This document shows, piece after piece, positions 43,803 to 52,425 of a stretch of 64,000 nucleotides of DNA; position 1 is the first letter of the stretch, and each line of letters begins with the position of its first letter. The stretch is from JBBRBB01 sp038206235 (lineage in GTDB: Bacteria; Bacteroidota; Bacteroidia; Chitinophagales; Chitinophagaceae), in assembly GCA_038206235.1 (NCBI GenBank), contig JBBRBB010000013.1:1-64000 (forward strand), written 5' to 3'. The position numbers and the translations under genes are program-made. The notes below the pieces were generated by a model. That model had not been told where the DNA came from. It saw nothing but the letters and a program-made list of their open reading frames with translations, and made no database searches.

Positions 43803-44537
43803 TTAAAGATTGATAAGTGTAGAAGTTTCGCTTTCAACAATTTCTGCCTCGAATACTTTTTGAAAATTTAATAAAACTTTTTTCTTTACTTCCACCATTT
43901 CAATTTTTTTGTTCAATTCTTTTTGCAAAGAAGTTACCTGCTTGTTTTGAATACCGCATGGAACAATGTAATTAAAATAACTTAAATCAGTATTCACATT
44001 TAAAGCAAAGCCGTGCATGGTTATCCAGCGACTGCAGCGTATGCCCATTGCACAAATTTTTCTTGCCTTGGTATGTATGCTTGCATCGAGCCAAACACCG
44101 GTTTCTCCTTTGCTTCTTTCTCCCCGCAAGCCATATTCAGCAAGAGTAAGAATAATTACTTCTTCAAGACTGCGCAAATACCAGCCAAGATCAGGTTTAA
44201 ATTTATCAAGATCAAAAATAGGATAGCCAACTAATTGCTGCGGACCGTGAAAAGTTATATCTCCGCCACGATTGATGTGAAAATATTCGATGCCTTTTTC
44301 TGCCGCTTCTTTTTTATTGATGAGAAAATGAGTTTCGTTTCCATTTTTACCTAAGGTGTAAACGGGAGGATGCTCAACGAAGAGAAGATAGTTGGTAGTT
44401 GGCAGTTGGTAGTGGGTAGTTGAATGCACACCCGATGATTTTAATGTGACATTTTTTTGAAGTAATTGTTCCTGAAAATCCCATACTTCTTTATAAGGTC
44501 GAAAACCTAAATCATGAAATTGAATTTTATTTTTCAT
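43803..44537 (-). CDS. lipB: Octanoyltransferase LipB
   Basis: The 244-residue LipB transfers octanoate from acyl carrier protein to lipoate-dependent enzymes. The motifs are FVEHPPVYTLGKNG, RGGDITFHGPQQLVGYP, the lysine of KICAMGIR (Lys 160) and the acyl-accepting Cys in IVPCGIQ (Cys 194). Residues 36-51 (GVHSTTHYQLPTTNYL) are encoded by GTTGGTAGTTGG-type repeat words just before the first core strand. The core is intact. Confidence 0.9.
   Translation of the reverse strand: MKNKIQFHDLGFRPYKEVWDFQEQLLQKNVTLKSSGVHSTTHYQLPTTNYLLFVEHPPVYTLGKNGNETHFLINKKEAAEKGIEYFHINRGGDITFHGPQQLVGYPIFDLDKFKPDLGWYLRSLEEVIILTLAEYGLRGERSKGETGVWLDASIHTKARKICAMGIRCSRWITMHGFALNVNTDLSYFNYIVPCGIQNKQVTSLQKELNKKIEMVEVKKKVLLNFQKVFEAEIVESETSTLINL
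44385..44432 (-). repeat. In-frame GTTGGTAGTTGG word array inside lipB
   Basis: The plus strand reads AGTTGGTAGTTGGCAGTTGG, then TAGTGGGTAGTTG, encoding HYQLPTTNY in LipB (minus strand). The insertion lies in a loop before FVEHPPVYTLG. Confidence 0.75.
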
Positions 44538-44606
44538 CGCGGAGCAAAGTTAAGTTTGTAACTATGATTGCAAAATTGTAAAAGTGGAAAACATTTATTA
44601 GTCTCT

Positions 44607-44650
44607 CTGGTGTCAGACATTCTGCAGAAGCGGGGATGTACAGACACCGG
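44607..44650. repeat. GGTGTC/GACACC hairpin element
   Basis: CTGGTGTC (44607-44614) and GACACCGG (44643-44650), an 8-bp stem with one wobble pair, surround a 28-nt loop with an internal TCTGCAGA palindrome. It lies in the divergent lipB-rluD spacer and may be a third member of the hairpin set seen at 1675 and 20977. Confidence 0.4.
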
Positions 44651-44673
44651 TATCAACCCGTATTTTTGTTATT

Positions 44674-45726
44674 ATGGATGATGCAGATAAAGACATATTA
44701 CCTGATGAAAATACAGAAGAACTTTACGAACGTAAAAGCTTTATTGTTGATAAAGGTCAGCAGCCCATGCGTATTGATAAATGGGTGCAGCAACGAATAG
44801 AAGGAGCCAGCCGTAACAAAGTGCAGCAGGCAATTGATGCGGGCTTTCTTACTGTAAATAATAAGATTATTAAAAGTAATTACAAAGTAAGGCCATGCGA
44901 TGAGATTTTATTGATGAGCCTCGTTAATCCTGAAGTTACAGAAGTACAACCCGAGCCCATTCCATTGAATATTATTTATGAAGATGATGCTCTGATGGTA
45001 TTGAATAAACCTGCTGGCATGGTAGTGCATCCCGGTGTGGGAAATTATACCGGCACTTTATTAAATGGAATTGTTTATCATTTATTGCAACAAAGTCCAT
45101 CACTTTCAGAAGAAACGTTGCCGCGTTATGGTCTTGTGCATCGCATAGATAAAAATACAACAGGATTATTGGTAGTTGCAAAAACAAGTGAAGCGGCGGC
45201 TATTCTTGCCAAGCAACTTTTCAATCATAAAATGCAAAGGAAATATATTGCCCTTGCTTGGGGAAATGTAGAGAAGGATGCAGGAACTGTTGATGCTCAC
45301 ATTGCACGCCACCAGCGTTTCAGAAAAATATATAATGCCTATACTGAAGGTGAGCGTGGTAAGCAAGCCATTACACATTACAAAGTTTTAGAAAGATTTA
45401 ATTATGTTACGCTGATTGAGTGCATGCTCGAAACAGGACGCACACACCAGATACGTGTGCACATGAAACACATTGGTCATACGCTGTTTAATGATGAGGA
45501 GTATGGAGGAGATAAGATATTGAAAGGAACAATTTATTCGAAGTACAAACAATTTGTTGAAAATTGTTTTGCTGTGTGTCCAAGATGCGCCCTGCATGCA
45601 AAAACACTTGGGTTTAAACATCCTTCAACAAACGCGGAAATGTTTTTTGAAGCGCCTTTGCCAGATGATATGAACAATCTTATAGATAAGTGGAGAAACT
45701 ATACGGCTCATACAAACTTAAAGTAG
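44674..45726 (+). CDS. rluD: RluA-family pseudouridine synthase (RluD-like)
   Basis: The 350-residue protein has an N-terminal S4 RNA-binding domain (about residues 33-95) and the catalytic motif RYGLVHRIDKNTTGLLV (Asp 159), then GRTHQIRVHMKHIGH. It probably makes pseudouridines in 23S rRNA helix 69. Its length matches RluD. A strong terminator follows. Confidence 0.88.
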   Translation: MDDADKDILPDENTEELYERKSFIVDKGQQPMRIDKWVQQRIEGASRNKVQQAIDAGFLTVNNKIIKSNYKVRPCDEILLMSLVNPEVTEVQPEPIPLNIIYEDDALMVLNKPAGMVVHPGVGNYTGTLLNGIVYHLLQQSPSLSEETLPRYGLVHRIDKNTTGLLVVAKTSEAAAILAKQLFNHKMQRKYIALAWGNVEKDAGTVDAHIARHQRFRKIYNAYTEGERGKQAITHYKVLERFNYVTLIECMLETGRTHQIRVHMKHIGHTLFNDEEYGGDKILKGTIYSKYKQFVENCFAVCPRCALHAKTLGFKHPSTNAEMFFEAPLPDDMNNLIDKWRNYTAHTNLK

Positions 45727-45738
45727 TATGGAAACATA

Positions 45739-45771
45739 AAAAGACCGGCACTAAAGGGTGCCGGTCTTTTT
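45739..45771. terminator. Bidirectional intrinsic terminator
   Basis: A perfect 13-bp stem (AAAAGACCGGCAC / GTGCCGGTCTTTT) with a 6-nt loop lies between the convergent ends of rluD and the sialidase-like gene. The T-rich ends serve both strands. Confidence 0.9.
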
Positions 45772-45791
45772 GTAAATATTTTTTTATACAC

Positions 45792-47519
45792 TTAAAACTT
45801 AATTAACCCTTGCGAATAAGCCTGCTGTTTTTCCTGTGCTGTGATTATTTTAATTATATACATACCGTGCGGCACATCGCTTACACTATAAACGCCGGAT
45901 ACAATATTTTTCCACTGCTTTACAACAATGCCAGATTGTGAGCAAAGCTGCACCAGCGACATTTTTGCACTGGATTCAATATGTATATAATCCGTAAAGG
46001 GATTGGGGCCGGCTGTTATCTTCACCGCATTCTTTACTATGGCATTTGCATTTGTATTATCACCGGCAGTGATTGCATCAAAATTATGCTCGGTAATACT
46101 TGAAGAATATGCCTGCCAGCTGCCATTACGATTATCTGCCCATACGGCATGCGCTACGCCGTTGTATGCTTCAATACCAATATAGTCTCCTGCATATCCA
46201 TAAGCAAAATTATTATTATCAATGGCTTTAGTAATATGCGGCACATCACTTACTTTTTGGTTGTACCATGTATTTCCACCATTAGGTGATACACTTACAT
46301 AGGTATTGGTAGAGAAACCGGAGGGCTTGTCCAGGGAAAGATAAACAACCCATATACGGCCTGTAACATCATCCACGGCTATCCAGGGGAAAAAACTCTG
46401 GCGGCTTTCAGGTATATTCACCACTTTTCCTGTGCTCCACGTAGTTCCCTTGTCATCAGAAAATCTTACATAGATAACTGCTTTGCCCGTATCATTGAAT
46501 TTTGCGGGGTAGGCCACATAAATTCTTCCGCGGTGTGTGCCTGTGCTTTTATCAACAGCCATAGACGGAAAATCATTAACCCTTGAAAAATTAAAAGTGG
46601 GATCAAAACCATCTACGCGTATGCCTTTGTAAGGGAAAACTTTTCTAAAGGCATCAAAAGTAACACCTCCATTTACTGATTTAGTGAATCCAAGGTTGTC
46701 TGCTTTGTAGGGTGATATTAAAGCGTTATGGTCTGCCCAGCACACATACACTTCGCCGTCAGGGCCGCTTTGCACATTGGTTCCCTGGCCAAAACCTATT
46801 GTGCCGCTGCGCAATGTAATGGGTGTGGAAAAATTAATGCCCTTGTCTGTACTTCTGTTAAACTCTACAGAACCATTGCCTGAACTGAAATTAGTCCAGC
46901 TGCAATAAAAATTATTTTTATAAGGGCTTGCAGTTTGATCATCTGCGTCTGCCATTTCCTTATCAAAACTAAAAGTGTTGGATCCCTTTTTTCCTGAAGA
47001 CCAGTTAGCGCCCCCATTAAATGATTTTTGAAACCAATACCCGCTGGAAGCATTGACGGAAGTTATAAACGCTGTACCATCTGCTGCATAACAAACAGAA
47101 GGGTCTCCGGAAACCGAACTTACTGAAATGTTTTGCAATGAGTCCCTTCCATTCCAGGTAGCCCCGCCATCCGTAGAATAATAATAACCCTGGTTATATT
47201 CGAAAGGGCCATTTAGTGTGTTGGCGCTGGCGAGCAGGTTTAGCGGGAAAGCTTTATTCACTGCGATAGTTACTTCTGCCTGCACATTAGCAGAAGGGTG
47301 CATACGCACATCTGCGCCATCCGTTAAGCCCCGGGATAGAGGAGCATTAGCTGTTGTGACTAATGTGTTGTTGAAAACAGGTTGGTAGTTATTCTTCTCA
47401 GCAGAAGTAATACCTTTTTTTCGCGGCTGCATTACAGGGCTTGTAACCTGTGCAGATAAAAGATACACGGATAATAGGCCGGCAATTGTAAAGCAAAGCC
47501 GGGTAAAATTTTTTTTCAT
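45792..47519 (-). CDS. T9SS-exported sialidase-like beta-propeller protein
   Basis: The 575-residue protein has a signal peptide (ending VYLLSAQ), BNR repeats (STDGGATWNGR, SFNGGANWSSG, STDKGINFSTP, SVNGGVTFDAF, SDDKGTTWSTG, SPNGGNTWYNQ) and a type A T9SS sorting domain (AGPNPFTDYIHIESS to the C-terminal GLIKF). The catalytic Arg triad of sialidases is not clearly present, so binding or an unknown hydrolase role is more likely. Confidence 0.85.
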   Translation of the reverse strand: MKKNFTRLCFTIAGLLSVYLLSAQVTSPVMQPRKKGITSAEKNNYQPVFNNTLVTTANAPLSRGLTDGADVRMHPSANVQAEVTIAVNKAFPLNLLASANTLNGPFEYNQGYYYSTDGGATWNGRDSLQNISVSSVSGDPSVCYAADGTAFITSVNASSGYWFQKSFNGGANWSSGKKGSNTFSFDKEMADADDQTASPYKNNFYCSWTNFSSGNGSVEFNRSTDKGINFSTPITLRSGTIGFGQGTNVQSGPDGEVYVCWADHNALISPYKADNLGFTKSVNGGVTFDAFRKVFPYKGIRVDGFDPTFNFSRVNDFPSMAVDKSTGTHRGRIYVAYPAKFNDTGKAVIYVRFSDDKGTTWSTGKVVNIPESRQSFFPWIAVDDVTGRIWVVYLSLDKPSGFSTNTYVSVSPNGGNTWYNQKVSDVPHITKAIDNNNFAYGYAGDYIGIEAYNGVAHAVWADNRNGSWQAYSSSITEHNFDAITAGDNTNANAIVKNAVKITAGPNPFTDYIHIESSAKMSLVQLCSQSGIVVKQWKNIVSGVYSVSDVPHGMYIIKIITAQEKQQAYSQGLIKF

Positions 47520-47893
47520 AGCAAATTTTTTTTGGTGAAGGCTAAATGTATACTACTTTTTTATAAAAAAAAAATTTGCTCTGAATTTGTTTGGTGTGTG
47601 GCGAAAAGATGATTGAGAAAAGAATGCGTGCTTCATAAAATTTTGCAGAAAGTTTTTCGCTGCCAATAGTATGGCGATAAACGAACAGGGCTTTGTGGAG
47701 GTGGGGAATTTGAAAAACGTGTGCCCATAACCGCTGCTAAATTATACCCGGCATCGTGGGGATAAATAAAAGTTCATTGTTTGTTCAGTTGATTGGCGTT
47801 GTTCGTCGGCCGAAACTGAAACTTGGATTTGTCCCGCAGCTGCGGATACTTCCGTCTGCCCACTTGCACAAAACCCAATGTTGTACGCCGCTT
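47520..47893. other. Gene-free stretch with a CCGCAGCTGCGG palindrome
   Basis: No gene is seen. A 12-bp perfect palindrome CCGCAGCTGCGG lies at 47834-47845, followed by TGCACAAAACCCAATGTTGT (about 47865-47884). On the other side of the hydrolase gene GTGGTGCACAACAAGG occurs (48772-48787), so it has TGCACAA-type motifs on both sides. A cassette-like origin is possible but the sites do not match attC well. Confidence 0.35.
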
Positions 47894-48743
47894 TTATTTG
47901 TCAAGAAATGAAAGAACCAGATTTATTAACGAAACTCTTTTGTTTGTAAATGCATGGTTTGTCTCCCATTACTTGATAGTCGAAATAATTTTTATTCTCT
48001 TTTCTTATTGCGTCTGCGATTTGCTTGTTTAAAGTATGTTCGTCAAGCATTATTATTTGCTTATTTGCCAATGCTTTTCCCTCATTATTTAATTTAAATA
48101 AATCTGGATTTTTAAAGACAGGGCTAATCATATTTTTCAAAGAGGTATTTAATACAATAATTTTACCATCTTCTTCTATTTTTGTTACGGCTTCCTCTTC
48201 AGTCCCTTTGCTATGTAAATCACCATAAATGTCCCATGATGATAAAGCAAAGCCTTTTTTGACAGTTGGTAACTGTTGTAATGCCTTAAGACAAACCCAT
48301 CCTCCCATACTGTGTCCAAAGAGAACAATGTTTGATGTATCTATTTGTAAAGAGTCTTGATATTTATTACAGAAACTGACTAAATTGATTACGTCCTGAA
48401 CACAATTTTCAAAACTAAAGTTGCCTTGACTGCCCCAGGACCCACGATAATTAAAATAAATAACATTCCATCCGTGTGCCCGTACAATTTGTGCTAAGTC
48501 CAAATTACGTTCATTACCAGGCCAACCATGAAGTAACAATAATGTAGAATGCTTTTGTTTCCCATTAGCCTTATACATGAAACCTTGCATGAGGCTACTG
48601 TTGGAAGGAATCGCCAATTCGATTGAAGAAGCCGGAGATGTTTTCTCCCATTGAATGTCATGTAAAGTGATACTGTCAGATATAACCTGTGCTGAACAAA
48701 AGTTACAAATAAGAATTGTCAAAAAAACTCCAAAATATTTCAT
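47894..48743 (-). pseudogene. Exported alpha/beta hydrolase with a frameshift at its C-terminus
   Basis: The protein has a signal peptide (ending FCSAQ), LLLLHGWPGNERNL (oxyanion region), and a nucleophile elbow GHSMGG (Ser 145). As sequenced the frame ends at 47901 with a tail that lacks the catalytic His. One G fewer in the GGG at 47965-47967 (plus-strand CCC) would give TNHAFTNKR followed by VSLINLVLSFLDK and stop at 47894, the normal ending with the His of the triad. So the gene is either inactivated or has a base-call error. Confidence 0.75.
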
Positions 48744-48802
48744 GCTATTTAGTATTATGATGTTTGTTTAAAGTGGTGCACAACAAGGCAATTGATGTAA
48801 TC

Positions 48803-48840
48803 CAAAAAAAAGATAAGCCCACCTAAGCAGATGGGCTTAT
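48803..48840 (-). terminator. Intrinsic terminator of nusG
   Basis: The minus strand shows ATAAGCCCA and TGGGCTTAT as a perfect 9-bp stem followed by CTTTTTTTT. It lies 22 bases after the nusG stop. Confidence 0.9.
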
Positions 48841-48861
48841 ACACTTATATAATTTTTTAAA

Positions 48862-49458
48862 TCAACTGATTTTTTCTACCTGCATATAATTCAATTCTAC
48901 AGGCGTTGAGCGCCCAAATATTTTTACTGAAACGCGTAGCTTTTTCTTTTCATCATTTACTTCTTCTATTACGCCGTTGAAATCATTGAACGGACCTTCA
49001 ATAATTTTAATGGTTTCTCCCACAATAAAAGGTTCGCTCATAGTAACTCCCTGGTCATTCATCTCATCTACCTTGCCGAGCATTTTGTTTACTTCGGCTT
49101 TACGCAGGGAAATGATGTTTCCTTTAGAGCCTTTGCCATCAGTTAAAAAGTGCATGATGTTGCTCACATTACTTATGTGATGAATAATATCATCACTCAA
49201 TTTTCCTTCGGCAACTTCAAGCATTACATATCCGGGGAAATAATTTTTTTCCCGCATTACTTTTTTCCCGTTCTGCACTTTATATACTTTTTCCATCGGT
49301 AAAAAAACCTGCTTTATTACATCGGTGAAGCCACTGCGGGCAATATCTTTATCAAGATACTCTTTCACCTTTCTTTCTTTACCGCTAACAACCCGCAGTA
49401 CATACCATTTGCTTTCCTGCTGCTGGGTTGCATTTTCTATTTGAGCTGTATCTTCCAT
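48862..49458 (-). CDS. nusG: Transcription termination/antitermination protein NusG
   Basis: The 198-residue NusG has its NGN domain (KWYVLRVVSGKERKVKEYL, MREKNYFPGYVMLEV) and a KOW domain (GETIKIIEGPFNDFNGVIEEV). It links RNA polymerase to ribosomes and Rho. It lies 5 bases after secE and is followed by a strong terminator, so the ribosomal genes rplK and rplA do not follow as they usually do. Confidence 0.95.
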   Translation of the reverse strand: MEDTAQIENATQQQESKWYVLRVVSGKERKVKEYLDKDIARSGFTDVIKQVFLPMEKVYKVQNGKKVMREKNYFPGYVMLEVAEGKLSDDIIHHISNVSNIMHFLTDGKGSKGNIISLRKAEVNKMLGKVDEMNDQGVTMSEPFIVGETIKIIEGPFNDFNGVIEEVNDEKKKLRVSVKIFGRSTPVELNYMQVEKIS

Positions 49459-49463
49459 TTGTA

Positions 49464-49661
49464 TTAACTCTTAAAAAATGAATAAATAAGCTTCAGCAAT
49501 TGATTGCTTGCTAAATCCATCGCCCAAATAATAGCCGTTATTAAAGCGGTTGCCGCAAGCACAATTACTGTTGATTGTTGTAATTGAGACCATGTAGGCC
49601 AGGTAACTTTTTCAAGTAACTCGTGATAAGATTCTCTGAAGTAAGTTGATATTTTGTTCAT
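49464..49661 (-). CDS. secE: Preprotein translocase subunit SecE
   Basis: The 65-residue protein has the SecE pattern: YFRESYHELLEKVTWPTWSQLQQST then one transmembrane segment (IVLAATALITAIIWAMDLA). It is part of the SecYEG channel. It lies between tRNA-Trp and nusG, the standard order. Confidence 0.92.
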   Translation of the reverse strand: MNKISTYFRESYHELLEKVTWPTWSQLQQSTVIVLAATALITAIIWAMDLASNQLLKLIYSFFKS

Positions 49662-49670
49662 CGTATTAAT

Positions 49671-49760
49671 TTGCTAATTAGCTAATATGCTAATGTGCTA
49701 ATCTATTTTCAAACAAGGTGTTTAATTAGCTAATTAACCTAATTAGCACATCAGCACATT
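49671..49760. repeat. GCTAATTAGCTAATGTG word array
   Basis: Copies of GCTAATTAGCTAATATGC and inverse forms (AATTAGCACATCAGCACAT) flank a short unique core between secE and tRNA-Trp. The same family recurs at 51644-51748 and 56859-56892. Confidence 0.65.
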
Positions 49761-49767
49761 TAAAAAG

Positions 49768-49838
49768 CACGGGTACCTGGATTCGAACCAAGATCAACGG
49801 TTTTGGAGACCGCTATTCTGCCGTTGAACTATACCCGC
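49768..49838 (-). tRNA. trnW: tRNA-Trp (CCA anticodon)
   Basis: The minus strand gives a 71-nt cloverleaf starting GCGGGTATAG, with the anticodon loop TCTCCAAAA (CCA) and discriminator G. The T loop is GTTCGAATC. CCA is not encoded. The place between tuf and secE is the usual one. Confidence 0.95.
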
Positions 49839-49855
49839 ATAAACAAGCCCTATCT

Positions 49856-49889
49856 AACCCCGTCCGAACGAGTCCATCCGGGCGGGCTT
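49856..49889. repeat. GC-rich palindromic element
   Basis: AACCCCGTCCGAACGAGTCC then ATCCGGGCGGGCTT: closely similar to the copy at 26727-26759, and related to those at 36283 and 56986. Confidence 0.6.
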
Positions 49890-49921
49890 CCCATTCAGGG
49901 AAGGGAAAAGAAAGAACTTCT

Positions 49922-49960
49922 AAAAACAAAGTACCCGGATGAAACATCCAAGTACTTTGC
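49922..49960 (-). terminator. Intrinsic terminator of tuf
   Basis: The minus strand has CAAAGTAC and GTACTTTG outer arms and GGAT / ATCC inner arms around a short loop, followed by GTTTTTAG. It lies about 60 bases after tuf and would end its transcript before tRNA-Trp. Confidence 0.75.
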
Positions 49961-49980
49961 AAATTTAGGAAAGCTTTTCC

Positions 49981-50014
49981 AAAGTCCCCCCGCAGGGAGA
50001 TTTAGGGGGGCTTT
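49981..50014. repeat. AAAGTCCCCC / GGGGGGCTTT hairpin
   Basis: A 10-bp GC-rich stem with one wobble lies directly after the tuf stop, with the T-run on the plus strand. It looks like a dispersed palindromic element more than a tuf terminator. Confidence 0.5.
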
Positions 50015-50017
50015 ATT

Positions 50018-51205
50018 TTATTTTAATATTTCAGTAACCTGCCCGGCGCCCACCGTTCTGCCACCTTCACGAATCGCGAACTTCAAACCTTTCTCCATCG
50101 CAATGGGCTGAATTAATTTTACTGTAAGGCCTATGTTATCGCCTGGCATTACCATCTCTGTTCCTTCAGGTAAAACTACTTCACCGGTAACATCAGTAGT
50201 TCTGAAATAAAATTGCGGACGATATTTATTAAAGAATGGAGTATGACGACCACCCTCTTCTTTGCTAAGCACATACACTTCGCATTTGAATTCGGTATGC
50301 GGGGTAATGCTTTTGGGAGCGCAAATTACCATGCCTCTGCGAATATCTTTCTTTTCAATACCGCGAAGTAATAAACCTGCATTATCACCGGCTTCACCGC
50401 GGTCCAGTAATTTTTTGAACATTTCAACGCCTGTAACTACAGAGTTTAAGGGAGCATCTATCAAACCTACGATTTCTACAGGGTCACTCACCTTAATAAT
50501 ACCGCGTTCAATACGGCCCGTAGCCACGGTGCCGCGACCGGTAATAGAAAATACATCTTCCACACTCATAAGAAATGGCTGATCAATTGGGCGCGGAGGC
50601 AATGGAATATAGCTGTCAACTGCAGCCATTAATTCATCAATAGCCTTTATCCATTTTTCATCACCGGCAAGCGCTCCGGTAGCAGAGCCTTGAATGATAG
50701 GTGTATTATCACCATCAAAACCATAAAAGGTTAAGAGTTCACGAATTTCCATTTCAACAAGTTCCAGAAGTTCGGGATCATCAACCAAGTCCACTTTATT
50801 CATAAATACAACCATTCTTGGTACGCCTACCTGCCGTGCCAGCAGAATGTGTTCTTTTGTTTGAGGCATAGGCCCATCTGTAGCGGCTACAACAAGTATT
50901 GCACCATCCATTTGTGCAGCGCCGGTGATCATATTCTTTACATAATCAGCATGACCTGGGCAATCCACGTGAGCATAATGCCTGTTGGCCGTTTGATACT
51001 CAACGTGAGCTGTATTAATAGTAATGCCGCGCTCTTTTTCTTCGGGAGCAGCATCAATTTCATCATATTTTTTTTCTGTTGCCAAACCTCTTTTAGCAAG
51101 AATATTGGTAATAGCAGCAGTAAGGGTTGTTTTACCATGGTCAATATGACCAATGGTGCCAACGTTTACGTGAGGTTTCTCCCTCTTGAAGGTCTCTTTA
51201 GACAT
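50018..51205 (-). CDS. tuf: Elongation factor Tu
   Basis: The 395-residue EF-Tu carries aminoacyl-tRNA to the ribosome. G1 is GHIDHGKT, then the switch I region with RGITINTAHVEY, DCPGHADY (G3), MNKVDLVDD (G4) and the usual C-terminal domains ending GAGQVTEILK. The gene lies between tRNA clusters, as in other Bacteroidota. Confidence 0.98.
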   Translation of the reverse strand: MSKETFKREKPHVNVGTIGHIDHGKTTLTAAITNILAKRGLATEKKYDEIDAAPEEKERGITINTAHVEYQTANRHYAHVDCPGHADYVKNMITGAAQMDGAILVVAATDGPMPQTKEHILLARQVGVPRMVVFMNKVDLVDDPELLELVEMEIRELLTFYGFDGDNTPIIQGSATGALAGDEKWIKAIDELMAAVDSYIPLPPRPIDQPFLMSVEDVFSITGRGTVATGRIERGIIKVSDPVEIVGLIDAPLNSVVTGVEMFKKLLDRGEAGDNAGLLLRGIEKKDIRRGMVICAPKSITPHTEFKCEVYVLSKEEGGRHTPFFNKYRPQFYFRTTDVTGEVVLPEGTEMVMPGDNIGLTVKLIQPIAMEKGLKFAIREGGRTVGAGQVTEILK

Positions 51206-51339
51206 CTTTATTGTTTTTAAATTGTGTTTATAATTCTTAGCTGTCAGCCATCCGCATTCAGCTATCCGTTGTGATTTTTATTTTGATACCAGCTTTTATA
51301 TTTTATGGCATCTTTATTAAATTTATTAAAGTCACTAAG

Positions 51340-51400
51340 TCATTAGTCATAATTTAGTTTCAGTTGAATGACTTACTGACCTTGTTGACTTATTGACTAA
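51340..51400. repeat. GACTTATTGACTAA word repeats
   Basis: Copies of GTCATTAGTCATAAT and GACTTATTGACTAAAC fill the spacer between tuf and tRNA-Thr. The same words recur at 51485-51560. Confidence 0.55.
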
Positions 51401-51405
51401 ACCTG

Positions 51406-51477
<72 letters not shown>

Positions 51478-51484
51478 TTTTTTA

Positions 51485-51560
51485 AAAAGTCATTGAGTCA
51501 ATGGAGTCATCAAGTGATTACCAAATCAATGACCATTGACTTCTTGACTTAATGACTAAC
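51485..51560. repeat. GTCATTGAGTCA word repeats
   Basis: Copies of GTCATTGAGTCAATGGAGTC and their inverse (GACTTCTTGACTTAATGAC) lie between tRNA-Thr and tRNA-Gly. They can pair with each other. Confidence 0.55.
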
Positions 51561-51564
51561 AAAG

Positions 51565-51637
51565 AGCGGGAGACGAGGCTCGAACTCGCCACCTATAGCT
51601 TGGAAGGCTATCGCTCTACCAAATGAGCTACTCCCGC
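51565..51637 (-). tRNA. trnG: tRNA-Gly (TCC anticodon)
   Basis: The minus strand starts GCGGGAGTAGCTC and has the anticodon loop CCTTCCAAG (TCC). Acceptor stem GCGGGAG / CTCCCGC; 73 nt; discriminator T. Confidence 0.95.
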
Positions 51638-51643
51638 AGGGGA

Positions 51644-51748
51644 ATGTGCTAATATGCTAATTAACTAATGTGCTAATTAGGAAAAGCTCAAAATCAGAAT
51701 TAGAAAGAACTATTAATTAGCACATCAGCATATTTGCTAATTAGCTAT
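51644..51748. repeat. GCTAATTAGCTAATGTG word array
   Basis: Forward copies (TGTGCTAATATGCTAATTAA) and inverse copies (AATTAGCACATCAGCATA) flank a short core between tRNA-Gly and tRNA-Tyr, like the array before tRNA-Trp. Confidence 0.65.
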
Positions 51749-51756
51749 TTTGTTTG

Positions 51757-51839
51757 TGGGCAGTGGTGGATTCGAACCACCGAAGTCGTAAGACAGCAGA
51801 TTTACAGTCTGCCCCATTTGGCCGCTCTGGAAACTGCCC
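51757..51839 (-). tRNA. trnY: tRNA-Tyr (GTA anticodon)
   Basis: The minus strand starts GGGCAGTTTCCAGAGC, has the anticodon loop ACTGTAAAT (GTA) and a long variable arm. 83 nt, as expected for bacterial tRNA-Tyr. Discriminator A. Confidence 0.95.
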
Positions 51840-51842
51840 GGG

Positions 51843-51915
51843 AGCCAGAGAAGGGAATCGAACCCCCGACCAGCTGATTACAAATCAGCTGCTCTACCAG
51901 CTGAGCTACTCTGGC
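51843..51915 (-). tRNA. trnT: tRNA-Thr (TGT anticodon)
   Basis: The minus strand starts GCCAGAGTAGCTC and has the anticodon loop ATTTGTAAT (TGT). Acceptor GCCAGAG / CTCTGGC; 73 nt; discriminator T. It lies 3 bases before tRNA-Tyr. Confidence 0.95.
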
Positions 51916-52089
51916 AATTTCATCTTATAGTAAATAAAGAACAACCCGATTTTTTCAGGATTGCAAATGTAAGTGAAAACTTTGTTTGGAAAAATTTTGC
52001 AAAAAAAATTTTAAATGCGGTGTAAAAATAAAACAAGAGCCGATAACTCTGTTTATATGAAACTGAACTCAGTTATTAGTTCAAAAGGT

Positions 52090-52120
52090 GAAATAAAAAA
52101 GCCTGATTAAATCAGGCTTG
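52090..52120 (-). terminator. Intrinsic terminator of hpf
   Basis: The minus strand gives AAGCCTGA...TCAGGCTT with a short loop, followed by TTTTTTATTT. It lies directly after the hpf stop codon. Confidence 0.88.
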
Positions 52121-52125
52121 GAAGT

Positions 52126-52425
52126 TTAAGCGGCTTGTCTTTCTTTTTTTCTTTTAACCTGTGTTATTAATGAATTTAAAGCGCTGTCAAAAGATTCTTC
52201 AAACGATTTGGAGCATGACTTTACAAAAAAGTTTTGATGTGGAACATGCACTCTAATTTCGGCAATTTTATCTTTGATAGTGTGCATTACATTATCGAGT
52301 TTCAGATAAACATTTACTTCCATAATCCGGTCATGGAAGGTGGTTAGCTTTTGAATTTTTTTATTCACGTAACTCACGAGTTTTTCATCTGCATCGAAGT
52401 GCACTGTTTGAATGTTTACGTTCAT
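52126..52425 (-). CDS. hpf: Ribosome hibernation promoting factor HPF
   Basis: The 99-residue short HPF has MNVNIQTVHFDADEKLVSYVN, the beta strands and helix of the family, and a basic C-terminal tail (QVKRKKERQ). It binds 30S subunits in stationary phase. The start at 52425 is chosen because the core begins there; two upstream ATGs exist. Confidence 0.88.
   Translation of the reverse strand: MNVNIQTVHFDADEKLVSYVNKKIQKLTTFHDRIMEVNVYLKLDNVMHTIKDKIAEIRVHVPHQNFFVKSCSKSFEESFDSALNSLITQVKRKKERQAA

Noticed and set aside
47820..48790. Integron attC sites around the alpha/beta hydrolase gene
   Set aside because: The GTTGTAC and GCACAAC cores do not fit RYYYAAC/GTTRRRY well and the pair does not fold like attC; no integrase is present.
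49981..50014. The AAAGTCCCCC hairpin as the tuf terminator
   Set aside because: Its T-run is on the other strand; the hairpin at 49922-49960 with GTTTTTAG fits better.
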